Below, in pieces: positions 10,901-21,862 of a stretch of 57,347 nucleotides of DNA. The position numbers and the translations under genes were made by a program. The stretch's first letter is position 1, and each line of letters begins with the position of its first letter. A model generated the notes under the pieces. It saw nothing but the letters and a program-made list of their open reading frames with translations. It had not been told where the DNA came from and ran no database searches. Origin of the DNA: Polytrichum commune (lineage: Eukaryota > Streptophyta > Polytrichopsida > Polytrichales > Polytrichaceae); assembly GCA_950295325.1 (NCBI GenBank), contig OX485808.1, positions 42,371,180 to 42,428,526 on the forward strand, given 5' to 3'.

Positions 10901-13761
10901 TGCAGTTTACAGGTTTGTTCTTCTTCACCACCTATCGGCAAAGATGTGATACAATATAGTCAGATCTAGACTGATCCACACTATGTTAATATAAAATTTC
11001 AGTATACCACATGATAGGTTCAATTGTTCAAAATAATGTCTGTTATATAATGTCAGGCTATTGAAAGAATTTTGTGTGTATTTCACATTACGCCATTACT
11101 GTGGTCTTTGGTACAAATCGGACAGTGACATCCTTGTTAATACATGAATGTTGTGAAGGCATGTGATGCAACCACAACAATTTTCTAGTTAGAGATGTGG
11201 CACCAATATGTGCACCACCCATAGTTTTAAAAATTCTGAAATTGGTGTGGTCCACTCTAATTATTATTCACCCTTTCAAATGTCCAGTGGCTGAATTAAA
11301 TGGTCAAGTGAGGTTGAGGAGGAATTGCTAGTGGTCTTTTTTGAGTGTAACGAAGAATCTTTTTGTCGAGTGGCCCTTTGGGATGTAGGGTCAGCTCTCC
11401 ATGCACCAAATTCTTGTGCTTGGCCACCAACAATATTTCATGATGTACTAACTTGTTTGGTTCTGAGACCTAGGTTTGGCCTCTGTTCTTATTGGGACCT
11501 ATTTTGATTACCGCTAAGCAGAGCTGTCTATGAATTGGATGCAGGCAGGTATCTGTCTGCAAATTCCCTCTGATGAGCTTGACAATGAGGCCTGCCTGCT
11601 TCAGGTCCGAGCTACTGGTGGTTTTCTATGTCTAGTGCAGGAAGTGCATTGTCATAAATCATAAGCAGATGTAATTGTCAGTCTTTTTGTCAGAAAACAA
11701 TGGTTATATTTCTACTTCAATTATAGTAGTTGGAATTCTGCTAGCCTTAGATGCATTCCTATGCTACCTTCTTTTGCTACAATGGATTCAGAAATTATAC
11801 TTGTGCAATAGTGTTGATGATTCTTGATTCAATTTTACAGCTTCGCCCTGCGTCAAGTAGAATCAACAACAGGAATGATGTGATGGAGCTGTGCATCGGT
11901 GTACCACTTGAGGATGTTTTGGCAGGTTAAAGAAATCATCAACTCAGTGCATATTGCTTCTCCTAAGCTCATCTATTACACATTTGTATAACCTTGATAT
12001 CACCAGCTATCCTATATGTTGCCTATTCTCTGTGTAACCCTTCGGTTACTGTGTCAGGTTGATGGCATGCAATCAATGTCCAGGTCATTGTTGGACAGCT
12101 CTGATATGTTCTGAATTCATTAAGCAGACAGAGGTCGTATCACTTCCATGTTTTGAGGAAGTTGGTTTGAACTTTACTTGCAGACGAAAAAGAGGAGCTG
12201 CTTCAGGCATCTGGCCTTGGAACAGTTCACTATCTCACCAAGGATCCGACACCAGAGCTACTTCTTGCAGCAGTTTCTCTTTGTTTCATTGATAATTCGG
12301 ATGCTCTTGAGGCCTGTGGTGCATCGCATTTACTGGTACATTCTGCACCTCTATTGAATTGCATACTAAACCATTCTGGGACATGAAAGTTCCTGCACAC
12401 CAGTTTTGGTCTTGGTATTGTGTTATTTAATTCATTATTTGTTTATAAATTAATAAATTAATACCGTTTGGGCATCCATAATGAGGATTTTACATTTTTT
12501 TTAATATCAGTAGGGTATGGGTATTTGACGGTATTTTTGTTTTCACTACAATTCGGGTCTATATACCATGCAAGAACCTTCATACCTAGGCAACATCATC
12601 CTTAGTATCAATATGGTTTAGAATGGTTTTGACCCAAATAATAACTCGGTATGACAAAAATTCTCTAACCTCATACATACCAAATATCAATATTTGACTG
12701 GGATTACAATTTGGATACCCACAGGTAGGTTCTTTGATACTCTTAAGGATGTTGATTATTGACACCATACATTTACCTATATACCAGATCAACACTGCTG
12801 CACACCTTCGAATAATAGATTATGTATGTGGGATGATGTCTTCATGGAGGTAATAAAAGAAGTCATAATGTCCAGTGTACGGTTTAGGGTTTAGCGACGT
12901 TACTGCAGCGGTACCCGTAGTTTCAGAGTAGAACTATTTGGCCTATTCTATCTCCTGCATTTGCATTGAATTTACTTGAATTGCTGTATATTGTTTCTTT
13001 GTTCCATTTGCCTGCACTGAGGGGTTGAGTAGCTACTTCATACCATAGTGTTGTAATGGGTCTTCCTCTTGAAATGCAGGATTCTGTGAAAAATGCAAAA
13101 ATGGGGGCGGCACAAGCAGAGGAAGGCTGGTGTTCAGGTGCCAATGATGGCAATCAGGATTTCAATGCTCTCGAAGAACGCAGAAGCTATGCTCGTCAAA
13201 CTCATGCTCTAGCCGCCGCTGCCGCCTTGAGCTTTGTGCAGAAGCTGCAAGAAACTAGCAGGTATTTATTCACACACCACCTATTTGTCCCTCCCTCTCC
13301 CAAAGTACATAAGGTCGCAGGATGGACAACTGATTATCATTTGTTCAGGTTTTTTGTTCTTTCGAACTATGACAATATTCCTACAATTTGTGACAGTTGG
13401 CAGTTGCATTAACTGATGCATTTGTTGCAGAATGTACAAAGCAGTCAGCACATTGAGGAAGCTCATCTCTGCAACTTACACAAACCTTGACGGAGGTTCC
13501 GCCGAGGATGATGAGAAATTGTTGCAGCAAAGCACCGCTGCCGCTAGTTGTGAAGTCCTTGCTATTAAAGCTGAGACAAAGTCTCACGTAGATCAGCAAC
13601 TACTTTGGAGAAGTGTACTTGCTTATAGACATGGGCAAAAGCAAATCATGGAAGCCTGGATGGCAAAACTCAAATGTATGCTCCGCACCTTCAAAGAGAA
13701 GAGAGGGCACACATCACATAATACTAATAAACACCAGGATCGTGTCAAGAGGAAACGGTAG
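1902..13761 (+). CDS. Tandem SET-domain / Rubisco-LSMT-like protein (20 exons)
   Basis: Exons: 1902-2063, 2892-2977, 3640-3744, 3937-4076, 4644-4782, 4966-5065, 5604-5924, 6541-6741, 7340-7412, 7689-7802, 8145-8236, 8855-8974, 9717-9806, 9953-10009, 10676-10912, 11545-11604, 11841-11925, 12184-12335, 13080-13261, 13431-13761. Introns are GT/AG, phases agree, total 2847 nt (948 aa). Module 1 (about 10-445) has SET motifs: WARTAVLSRGF, LVPLFDMLDH (Asp205-His206 where Asn-His is usual), NNYG (239-242) and ELLQGYGF, then an alpha-helical LSMT-substrate-binding region. Module 2 (about 455-910) repeats the plan (RLLLLYEFG, SAWASFIGQL, YENFMVPLQHTYP), but the Asn-His and NYG motifs are absent; its LSMT-binding part (VPLEDVLADEKEELL) is well kept. 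The family methylates lysines, often in plastid proteins; substrate unknown. Weakest junctions are 7-8, 9-10 and 10-11. It could instead be two adjacent genes. Confidence 0.8.
4192..4393 (-). mobile_element. MITE family M1, rearranged copy in intron 4 of the SET gene
   Basis: The start resembles the reverse complement of the right end of the 6.87-kb copy (ACAGGACTTTTGGTTGGGAG). The block TTTTAGCACCTCTTGGCATG is shared with 6.87-7.21 kb and 27.62-27.94 kb. The copy is shorter than the others and its internal order looks rearranged. No coding capacity. Confidence 0.65.
6871..7207 (+). mobile_element. MITE family M1, intact-looking copy in intron 8 of the SET gene
   Basis: A 337-bp element with imperfect terminal inverted repeats of about 35 bp. 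The left end begins TTAACTCAATAGGACATTTT and the right end, reversed, begins TTAACTCAACAGGACTTTTT. No protein is encoded. A related copy lies in OEP21 intron 2 and a rearranged one in intron 4 of this gene. Superfamily uncertain because no clear target duplication is visible. Confidence 0.75.
9044..9619 (+). mobile_element. PIF/Harbinger-like MITE in intron 12 of the SET gene, right end lost
   Basis: Begins GGGCCACTTTAAACTATG directly after TTA, matching the GGGCCACTTCACAC ends of the family at 31.8, 44.3 and 48.8 kb. Internal sequence (GACCATGAAACAT, GCCATGTAGGA, CCACCAATGAGAC) also matches. The right half is an 83-84 bp tandem duplication with units starting near 9430, 9513 and 9597. The expected right terminus is missing; homology stops near 9619 after CTCTAGTATAATG. 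It fills most of the intron. Confidence 0.7.
9430..9619 (+). repeat. 83-84 bp tandem repeat inside the intron-12 MITE
   Basis: The block GGCCCTCAAGCTCTAGTGTC recurs at 9430, 9513 (GGCCCTTAAGC...) and 9597 (last copy diverges after CTCTAGT). Each unit also carries a CCA(C/A)C(A)ATGAGACATTT-like segment followed by GATTTCATTG. There are two full units and a partial third. Confidence 0.8.
12400..12796 (+). mobile_element. MITE family B in intron 18 of the SET gene
   Basis: About 397 bp related in direct orientation to 42244-42605. Shared blocks include GGGTCTATATACCATGCAAG, CAAATATCAATATTTGAC, GGTAGGTTCTTTGATAC and CACCTATATACCA-like ends. The ends (CCAGTTTTGGTCTTGGTAT and the reverse of ATACCAGATCAACACTG) are a weak version of the clearer inverted repeats in the 42-kb copy. 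Non-coding. Confidence 0.7.
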
Positions 13762-15234
13762 CAGTACCTCTTCTTGCAGGTCATGGAAATCATCCACTTA
13801 TGCTCACCTGTCTGATGCACAGAAATTCGCTGAGTGAGCTGATTGAAGACATGTCCATCCTTTGGGGAGACAAGGAAGATGGTTCATTGAGATCAGGGTT
13901 TCTGTTGTTTAAGGTTTTAAGATTTTCATAATTGTGCATAATTGGAATCTCTAATATCCTCGGCAAGCAGTGGAAGAAGAGGATTCGGTGATTCAGTTCC
14001 TGCAACTATTCCAAACCCGAAAGCTAGGGTTTAGGAATCTTTTGTCACTAATTGCTATCAAGCACTAAAAACACGTGATGCCCACATTTCAGCTCCTGGA
14101 GCCTTGACTTTCGGTAAGAAATAAGTGTAGACCTCGTCAAGTGCTTTTCCTTCAAATCAAATCTGGAAGGCATCATCCCTGTGCACAAGTATTTTCATTC
14201 TTGATGATGAGATTGGATGCCTACAGCAGCCAGTGGTGAGGGACGACGTGAAGGCACCGACAAAATATTTCGATTTTCGCAGGGTAGGCCCCACACGGTT
14301 TAGTATTCTTTTAAGCTTTTTGCAAGTTGCATTGTTCCCTTTGGCATCATCAGCACGAACAGTATAACCTACCTCAGGTAAGTGCATCAACTATCATCAA
14401 GAATGCATAAATTATGAATCATCAAAAGCTCTCGTCACCAATTTCTAGTTAAGAGTTGCTTAACTTTCCTAGAGTACTTTTCAAGTCTCGAAATTATTAC
14501 CTCAGGAAGTCATTGAAGTTACTTATCCGTAAAGTGGCAAATGGGAGAATTCAATTCAAATCATGGGTTTTGCGGAATGCTCATAAATTACCCGGTTTTA
14601 GTAGCTTCTGTTAACTCCTAACCAAAAACTCAAAGGATGATTGGGTTTTGTTTGAAGAAGAGTGGACTCTTGGGTTTTGGCTCTCCTCGAGGAAAAAGCG
14701 ATCTTAACTTATTTTTCTCTTCTAGATCTCGTCTAAGTTTGCTCAGGGGTGTAGAAACCCAGATTGACGTAGACCTTCGTACAGAAGTGCGTTATTTGAT
14801 TTCCACTTTGAGAGTAGATTAACGAACGCAGAGGCGTGGCATTTATTTGTCAACTTTGGTAACTCCGGCAGAACAGGGCCCGGGTTGATACCTAGTACCT
14901 GACTGTGGTGTAAAATTTGTAAACTATCTGCCTTGAGTAAACGTATCATAAATAGTTTTTTTTGCCGATCCTCGAATTGGATTATAGAGTTAGGATTTTT
15001 CTTGGATCCGCAAACTTTGTGACATGAGATTTTACTAGCAACAATCTTTCTGATTTTCTTTGATTTTCTTAGAACTTAGAAGGTGTAAAGTGTGGCAAGC
15101 GATCTCGGCGGTTTTTGGTAATTCTGTGCTGCAGGCAGCATTCAACACTGCATTGGACGGATATGGAGCAAAGCACGCGCAGCTTTAAATAGGCAGGCTC
15201 TTTTTCCAGATTTAACACCTGTCATCACACCGTT
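13762..15234. other. Intergenic between SET gene and kinase
   Basis: Contains the unresolved 3' UTR of the SET gene. A moderately GC-balanced stretch (13.8-15.2 kb) has no frame that resembles a known protein. No terminal repeats were recognised. Part of the distal end may belong to the kinase promoter. Confidence 0.55.
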
Positions 15235-16290
15235 GCTCATCAACTCCAAGTAGAACTTATCAGAACTGATCATACCGGTCCAACGTTCAAACTAAAGGTT
15301 AATTCTGTGAAGACTCGGAGGAAACCGCAGAAGTTCTCATAAACTTAGGTTTTCCGTGAAATAGAATCGATCTTAACTTAGTTGTAGCCATCGACTCATC
15401 GCAGTTTTTAGTTGTGGTAAACCAGAATCCTGCCCTCAGGCGTTTCTCTCGCTACAGCTCAGGATAATAGTGTATTTCACAAGAAATCTCGAAGTAAGGT
15501 GGGATGTGCAAGTAGAATTCATCACCACAACAGATGATATCCGTTCAAAGTTCAAACATCAGAACTCAAACATCAGTTGGAATTTCCATAGGTTTTCCGT
15601 GATGTAGAATCGATCACAAATTGAAGCCATCGAGTTGCAGTTCAGTTGGTGGCAAGACCAGAAACCTGCAGTCAGCCTGTTTCTCTCTATAGCGCTTAGG
15701 AAAGTACGACATCGATAAGAAATCTTGCCGAAGTACGTTCAGAATTTATATTTAGTTGTAGCCATCGAGTCGCACTTATAGTTGTCGCTTGGAACCAGAA
15801 TCTTGCCTTTAGGCTGTTTTGATAGATAGCGCTCAGGATAGTAGTGTGTCTACAAGAAATACTGAAGTAGAACTGATGATATCGGGTCAAAGGGAACTTT
15901 GAACTTTGCCGACTTGGAAGGAGAAATTTCCATTATTCTTTCCTTGAAGTAGAAATTGATCCTTAGTTGTAGCCATCAAGTCATCACGGATTTAGTTGTG
16001 GCAAGCCACAATCCTGCAGTCAGGCTGTTTCGATCGATAGCGCTCAGGATAGTAGCCTGTTGACAAGAAAGGTTGAAGTAGAACTGAGAACTGATGATAT
16101 CGGGTCAAACTGAAGTTTAAACTCTTGCCGTACGGGAAGCAGGATTGCCATTAGCTTTTCTGTGAGTAGGATTGATCCTTAGTCGAAGCCATCAAGTCAC
16201 ACTTTATAGTTGTGGCCAAACCAGAATCCTGTTTCGATCGACAGAGTTCAGGATAGTAGTGTATCAACAAGAAATTCTGAACTATGGTGA
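15235..16290 (+). repeat. Degenerate tandem repeat array upstream of the kinase (about 5 units)
   Basis: A core GCCATCGAGTC / GCCATCAAGTC recurs at 15387, 15626, 15761, 15972 and 16188 (spacings 239, 135, 211, 216). Each core is followed by TAGTTGTGGC...ACCAGAATCCTG, a CAGGCTGTTTC segment, CTCAGGATAGTAG and ACAAGAAAT...GAAGTAGAACT, and usually by GATATCGGGTCAAA-like sequence. The last unit runs to within 60 bases of the start codon, so at least part may be 5' UTR or promoter. No coding frame persists across units. Confidence 0.85.
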
Positions 16291-16346
16291 GATCGATTTG
16301 AGTGCACGGAGGACAGAGATACAGGTTTCGGTTAGTAAGGTGGACG

Positions 16347-17624
16347 ATGATGGCCACGGAGAAAGTTATGACGACGGAGAAAGTGAATACTGCGCAGTTA
16401 TCCGAACTGCACTGGGCAGTGCGAAATGATGATGTCGGAGCCTTAAGGAAGCTATTGAAGCAGAACAAGAGCCTTGTAAACGCAAGAGACTACGACAAAC
16501 GCACACCATTACATATTGCCGCAACACATGATTGCATAGCCGTGGCCAAGATTTTGCTTGCAGAGGGGGCAGCTCCAAATGAGAAAGATCGATGGGGAAA
16601 CTCTCCTCGAACTGAGGCAGAGAGTGCGGGGTACAAGGAGATGGCAAAGCTTTTAAAGGATAATGGAGCAGAATCACTCGGCAATCCAGGAGGCCATAAT
16701 GATAGCCTTCTTCAGCTTCCTCCGCCATTGCCATCGAACAAGGACTGGGAGATCGACCCCGAGGAGATCGATCTCGTCAATAGTCAGTTGATTGGAAAAG
16801 GTTCGTTTGGTGAGATTCGGAAGGCTATGTGGAGAGGAACCCCTGTGGCTGTGAAGACCATTAGGCCATCTCTGTCAAATGATAAATTGGTAATTAAAGA
16901 TTTCAGACACGAGGTTGAGTTGCTTGTGAAGGTTAGGCATCCGAATATTGTGCAGTTTCTTGGAGCTGTGACACAACAGCAGCCTCTTATGTTGGTAACC
17001 GAGTATTTAGCAGGGGGTGATTTACATGAGTTGTTGAGGAGGAGCGATGGCTTAACTCCAGAGAAGATTGTGAAGTATGGCCTCGACATAGCTCGGGGCA
17101 TGTCTTACTTGCATAACCGTGGTCAACCTATCATCCATCGGGATTTGAAACCAAGGAACATTATTATGGACGAGGATCAGGAACTTAAAGTTGGAGACTT
17201 TGGACTGAGCAAGCTTATCAATGTGAAGCATTTGCACGATGTGTACAATATGACCGGGGAGACTGGGAGCTACAGGTACATGGCTCCCGAGGTGTTTGAG
17301 CATAAACCGTATGACAAGAGTGTGGATGTGTTCTCCTTTGCAATGATTTTGTATGAGTTATTCGAAGGATTTGCTCCTTTCGATGATAAAGAAGCGTACG
17401 AAGCTGCCACTCTTGTCGCCAGCGCGAACCTCCGGCCGCCTATGAAGGCTAGGTACCCTGTGGGAATGGAGGATTTGATCAAGAAGTGCTGGTCCAGTCA
17501 TACATCTTCTCGCCCCCCGTTTGATGATATTGTGAAGGAGTTGGAGAGAATCCAAGAAGAAATCGCTCCCAAGGAACGCATTCACCTTCGGGACCTGTTG
17601 CACCTTCGACGGAGTCCCCAATAA
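16347..17624 (+). CDS. VIK: Ankyrin-repeat / Raf-like protein kinase, VIK/ILK type, single exon
   Basis: A 425-aa soluble protein (424 from the second ATG at 16350, which has G at +4). An ankyrin region lies at about 16-105, with TPLHIAA at 53-59 and GAAPNEKDRWGNSP around 74-87. The kinase domain runs from about 145 to 402: glycine loop GKGSFGE (150-156), VAVK with Lys170, Glu189 in the C-helix, HRDLKPRN (264-271), DFG (284-286), GSYRYMAPE (307-315). All catalytic residues are present, so it should be active on Ser/Thr or dual substrates. The family (plant ILK/VIK, Raf-like MAPKKK group C) works in signalling near the plasma membrane and vasculature; here the role is inferred from family only. 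The frame is open upstream to 16302, but the longer start adds non-family residues. Unlike typical multi-intron family members, it has no intron, which suggests a retrocopy. Tandem arrays flank both sides. Confidence 0.92.
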   Translation: MMATEKVMTTEKVNTAQLSELHWAVRNDDVGALRKLLKQNKSLVNARDYDKRTPLHIAATHDCIAVAKILLAEGAAPNEKDRWGNSPRTEAESAGYKEMAKLLKDNGAESLGNPGGHNDSLLQLPPPLPSNKDWEIDPEEIDLVNSQLIGKGSFGEIRKAMWRGTPVAVKTIRPSLSNDKLVIKDFRHEVELLVKVRHPNIVQFLGAVTQQQPLMLVTEYLAGGDLHELLRRSDGLTPEKIVKYGLDIARGMSYLHNRGQPIIHRDLKPRNIIMDEDQELKVGDFGLSKLINVKHLHDVYNMTGETGSYRYMAPEVFEHKPYDKSVDVFSFAMILYELFEGFAPFDDKEAYEAATLVASANLRPPMKARYPVGMEDLIKKCWSSHTSSRPPFDDIVKELERIQEEIAPKERIHLRDLLHLRRSPQ

Positions 17625-17739
17625 CGAGTGCTGTTGATTCATCATCAACTCGCTGGAGAAGATGATGCTCGAATCTCCCAATGCAAAATCGTCGCAGGTT
17701 AAGGTTCTGTTCTTCCATCAACTGACGTTATCTTCAATA

Positions 17740-18570
17740 AGTGCGTTAGCTTCAATCTGGAAAGCGTCGAAGTGATCGGAGGGTATAACCTGATGACCAT
17801 CCTTCACCCTTCCAAGATGTAACCTAAATTCAAATTTGATGTGGTGTAGAAATCCTTTCGGTGACCATATTTTGAGCATATTCCAGATCTGAAACCCTAG
17901 TGTTTGTACATTTTTGGCAGCGTGATGGACTCTGAAGTGCTATAAACTGAAGCTTAAACTGTAGATGAAATTTGGGCTGTTCTCTGAATGCGGAAAGAGG
18001 CAGTTTTTCTGTGATCCATACCTTGCCAATCAGGTCTGCTGAGATTGATTAGCACATAGTCAGCTCGTATTCATCGGGACAGGTCAGAATGCCTTCAAAT
18101 GTGGAGCGTGTTAGCTTTCGATTTGGAAAAGTGTCGAAGTGATGGAGGGGATGAAAACCAGATGACCATCCTTCACGGGCCAAAGCCATGGCCTATATTT
18201 GGTATGATGTTGAAATCCTTTCGGTGAAGCCAATTTTACATGTATTACAGGGTGATGGATGCAAAGTTCTGGACTTGGAACTAATACAAAGTGAATCTCT
18301 AATTGTAGATGAAAATTGGATTATTCTCTGAATAAGAGAGGCAGTTTCTGCTGTTGCCAATTAGGTTCTGCATAAATTGATTAGAACATAATTAGTCAGC
18401 TCACATTCATCAGGACTTGGGTCAGAGTGAATGCATCACGATTGTGTCAGCTGTGTTACCTTTCGATCCAGAAACTGTTGAAGTGATCGGAGGGTTTGAC
18501 CTGATGACCATCTTCCACCCTTCAAAGCCATAACCTACATTTGGTATTAAGTCCTTTCGGTGACTATGCA
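17740..18570 (+). repeat. Degenerate tandem repeat array downstream of the kinase (about 3 units)
   Basis: The block G(C/T)GTTAGCTT recurs at 17743, 18108 and 18453 (spacings 365 and 345). It is followed by GTCGAAGTGAT, GGAGGG, CTGATGACCATC, TTCACCC and TCCTTTCGGTGA. The interval also repeats a second block (GAGGCAGTTT, TTGCCAAT(C/T)AGG, GATTAG, GTCAGCTC, ATTCATC). The unit differs from the upstream array. The first copy starts just after the stop codon and may lie in the 3' UTR. Confidence 0.85.
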
Positions 18571-19096
18571 CTCTAATCATCCATCACTGCATGTTTTTTT
18601 GTGTTTTTATGCATCACTTTTGGCATCCTCTACGTCTTCCATCTTCATTTGCGACTCGCGATCATTGCAATACTGAGAACACGTTCGATCAACAGATGAG
18701 CGGTGCTATAGGCAAAAATAAGGTTACTTTGAGTTAGGATCCTCAGTTGCCCATGGCCAGACTCCAGAAGACAGAATTCTGTGCAGGCTCATGGAGAGTT
18801 TATACGAGAATTGTGCATCCTCAAATAGGTCTACATTCTTGGCAAAGGAGTGTTCTTACCAAGTCTAGATTTTTCACTGGTTGTGGGCTACTTCTTCATA
18901 CTATTCTTCAACCCCATTCCAGCAAATACGTCGATGAATTCCAAGCTTATGTTTTCAGTATGCTATTACTCTGTATCTATTCACTGTGCAGATTGGGATG
19001 CATGACAAGTGGATCAGAAAAACACTAAATTATACTATCTGTATTACCATGTCCATGTCTGCCAATCAGTAGGCTTATGCTAATCGACAAAATCTA
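18571..19096. other. Intergenic, nothing identified
   Basis: No supported gene. A 93-codon open frame at 18747-19028 lacks family resemblance and has no sign of splicing or selection. Confidence 0.5.
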
Positions 19097-19460
19097 CACT
19101 AAATATGATCTTTAATGTCACCAATTCTAATTGTCTTGCTCAGCACTAATTGTAAACCGCGGTGTAGTGTCACCAACACCAAATGTAAACCCAAAATTAT
19201 TTGTCATTCGTTGTAATTTCTTTGGAGATTTGTAGTGTTGCAATTACCGTCACTTACCAAGTGAATTTTCATCCATACTTCAATCGCCCATGATAATATT
19301 TCATCACACAAGGCTGACAAGAGAAGGTAGGGTTTTGGCCAGTGGATGAACTCATCCATCATCTATGACTATATTTGTTCACTTTTTTGCAGGAAGTATC
19401 ATCCGAAAAGTTGCCATGGTGACATAAAATACCATATGACACTAAATATCATATTTAGTG
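19097..19460 (+). mobile_element. MITE family E copy 1 (CACTAAATAT ends, TA flanks)
   Basis: A 364-bp element flanked by TA on both sides. Left end CACTAAATATGATCTTTAAT, right end ...ATATTTAGTG. The right terminus carries CACTAAATATCATATTTAG, which is itself palindromic. It is related over its whole length to 33693-34068 in the opposite orientation, including AAGAGAAGGTAGGGTTTTGG and GATGAACTCATCCA. Ends starting CACTA recall the CACTA superfamily, but the flanks fit a TA duplication better. Confidence 0.8.
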
Positions 19461-21252
19461 TAGTCAATATAGTGATATTTTCTACTTGATATAGGTGTGA
19501 ACTCTGAAGGGTTCCGGGACTTGGAAAAGAGCTCATGCAAGTAAGGTAGAAGGTGCTAAAACTAACACCCCACCCAAAAGCAACATCTATAAATGTGTCC
19601 CAATCATCAACACTCTACTATCTTGAACCGTTCTGCATGAAAAAGGAGTGCCCAGGCCCACAGAGTGAATGGGCGTAGGTGTCATTAGTGGTGGCACCGC
19701 ATGTTGACCTCCACTTACCTTCATGTAGAGTAGGTAATAGGCTCGATTGTATCTCAGGTTGGTTCAAGGTGCGTTTAGGGTGGCTTGTCAATGCATGTTT
19801 AGTCTTACCTCTTTAATACGACAACTTCGATATAATGACACAAATTTTGTAAACCAAATTTTCTAGTTAAGATCTATGATACGACTGTGACATTGTTAAT
19901 ACAACACTCTTAGACCCTTAAAATGTCATATTATAGAGGTAATGAACGCATATATGACAGGTCCCACACATGTATAAGTACATAGTTAATACAAAATTCA
20001 TGTGACTTTCACATATGAAGTGTGGATTAAAGAAACTTTAATGTAAACTAATGTTAAAACATGGGAACTAAAGGGACTAGGTTCTCTATCTCAATATCTA
20101 TGTTCTATGACCTATGTAGTAGTTTACACATGCCCCCAACAGGGTTTGCATTTCATGTTTATTTGGTCTACGAGGTTAACATTATATAGATTTCAACCTA
20201 TTATAAAGAAGTGAAAATGTAATCACATGTAACAATGGTGATGAGAAATACAATTGAAGTAAGTAACTATTGAACCTAGACCGGTGTCTACATTTTGAGC
20301 ACATAGTCCAACCTCGTTGAAACACATGTCCTTGTCATGGTGTTTGCTTCTTAACTATGAGCGTTTCTCATATGTGACTCAAATATAAGTGTCCGATTAA
20401 GATGAGTGACCATGCAATGCTCACATACCTTACAAAATTTCATTCTAGTAGGTTCCAAGGTTATGTGTCCTCCAAGAATAAACAAAGGCATGTACAAAAA
20501 TAGACTTTACAGTTTCTAAATCCAACCGTATAGATGTGAAATACACTACTACATACTCTTTCTGTGAAAATTTTAAGTCAATTGGACCACATTTGCTAGA
20601 TCAGTTAACATATGGATAGGGCCTTCATCCGGGGGCAACTAGAGAAAAACTCTATTTTTTTTTTTTGTTTCATGACAATTTTGGTCATGCCAATATTTCT
20701 AGAAAGTTTGAAACTTTGCCATGATATGTTATGTGGATGAAAAATGAGCTACACCCACAAATTTTGGTTTTTTTGAGCAAATTTAGATGAAGTCCGTCAT
20801 CCTCAAAGTTGGAGGGGCCACATGAGGTCATTTTGCAAGAATTTTTCCTTTTTCATGGAGCAAGCAACATGTGTACCAACTCTTTTCCAAATCTATATGG
20901 TCAAGTTATGCACAACTGTCACCTTGTCCTAAGGGGAAAAAAGCCCCACCCAAATTGGACATCATATGTGAAAGATATTGGCTTCTAATGTGGGTCCTAC
21001 ATTTGGGCAACATTTGGAACCACCTCCCAAACACAAGCAATGCCAACCTAACAGAAAATTCTACATGTTTGGAATTTGAAGTTTTTTGGCCCACATGGTA
21101 GTGGGCACCACCCTACACCAACAAATACCTTCCATCCACGTAGATTGCCACCTAGTGAGTCACAAACCCCATTAGAATACTAGGTGGCGACCCATTCGGG
21201 TTGCATGAGCATTTGAGGGTTAAGTAGCGTGAGGATTGTTGAATGTACCTCA
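19461..21252. other. Intergenic with diverged repeat fragments
   Basis: No gene. Around 20280-20350 a segment (GAGCACATAGTCCAACCTCG) is related to 33060-33130 and 33430-33500. The remainder is AT-rich without recognisable structure. Confidence 0.5.
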
Positions 21253-21658
21253 TAAGGGCGGTTTACACTATGGACCATGAAGTCGTCCCACGTAAGAGGC
21301 CTATTTTGCATGGGACGACTTCCATGGTCCGATTTACTAAAATATTAGTTTTCATGGTTCATGGGCCCCTCACTAGGTGTAAACCGAATGTGGACCAAGA
21401 GGAATGACCACACACCAAAAAGTGAAGGTGCTGATTTTTTTAATACATGCCCAAAAAGGGCAATTTTGAAAAAAAAAAAGTTTGATCATTCCTTGTCTTC
21501 TCTTGGGCTTCACTTGTCTTCACTTCTTGTTAAATGTGTCGAAGATGTGGCTTGCAAATCTTCTCACAACAATTTTTTTTAAATAAAATAAAATGAGCAA
21601 TTTAATTTGTACATGCTCAATGTAATTTACATGTGACATGTACCTTGTGTTGTCACTA

Positions 21659-21735
21659 CACTAAATAGGATATTTAGTGTTTGATTATATTTAATGTTGT
21701 TACCACCCTACCTTGCTCAACACTAATTTTCAATT
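21659..21735 (+). mobile_element. Family E fragment nested in the 1.1-kb element
   Basis: CACTAAATAGGATATTTAGT after TA, followed by TTTGATTATATTTAATGTTG and GCTCAACACTAATTTTCAAT. The same order occurs in reverse at the right part of the copy at 51348-51646. A matching second end was not found. Confidence 0.6.
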
Positions 21736-21862
21736 CTTTGATAATTAATGTTAGAAGATTTCTCATTGCACTTCTTTTGACTACCCTGATCTACAATCAC
21801 TAAACCACTACAGATTTTTCTTTTTTCTTTTTCAACTTCATTTTGTAAGCATATTGGGGTGT

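Noticed and set aside
16302-16346. Longer kinase start at 16302
   Set aside because: The extra 15 residues are not like the family N-terminus, and the ATG pair at 16347/16350 is better placed.
18747-19028. 93-codon open frame
   Set aside because: No family resemblance, no exon partners, chance length for this DNA.
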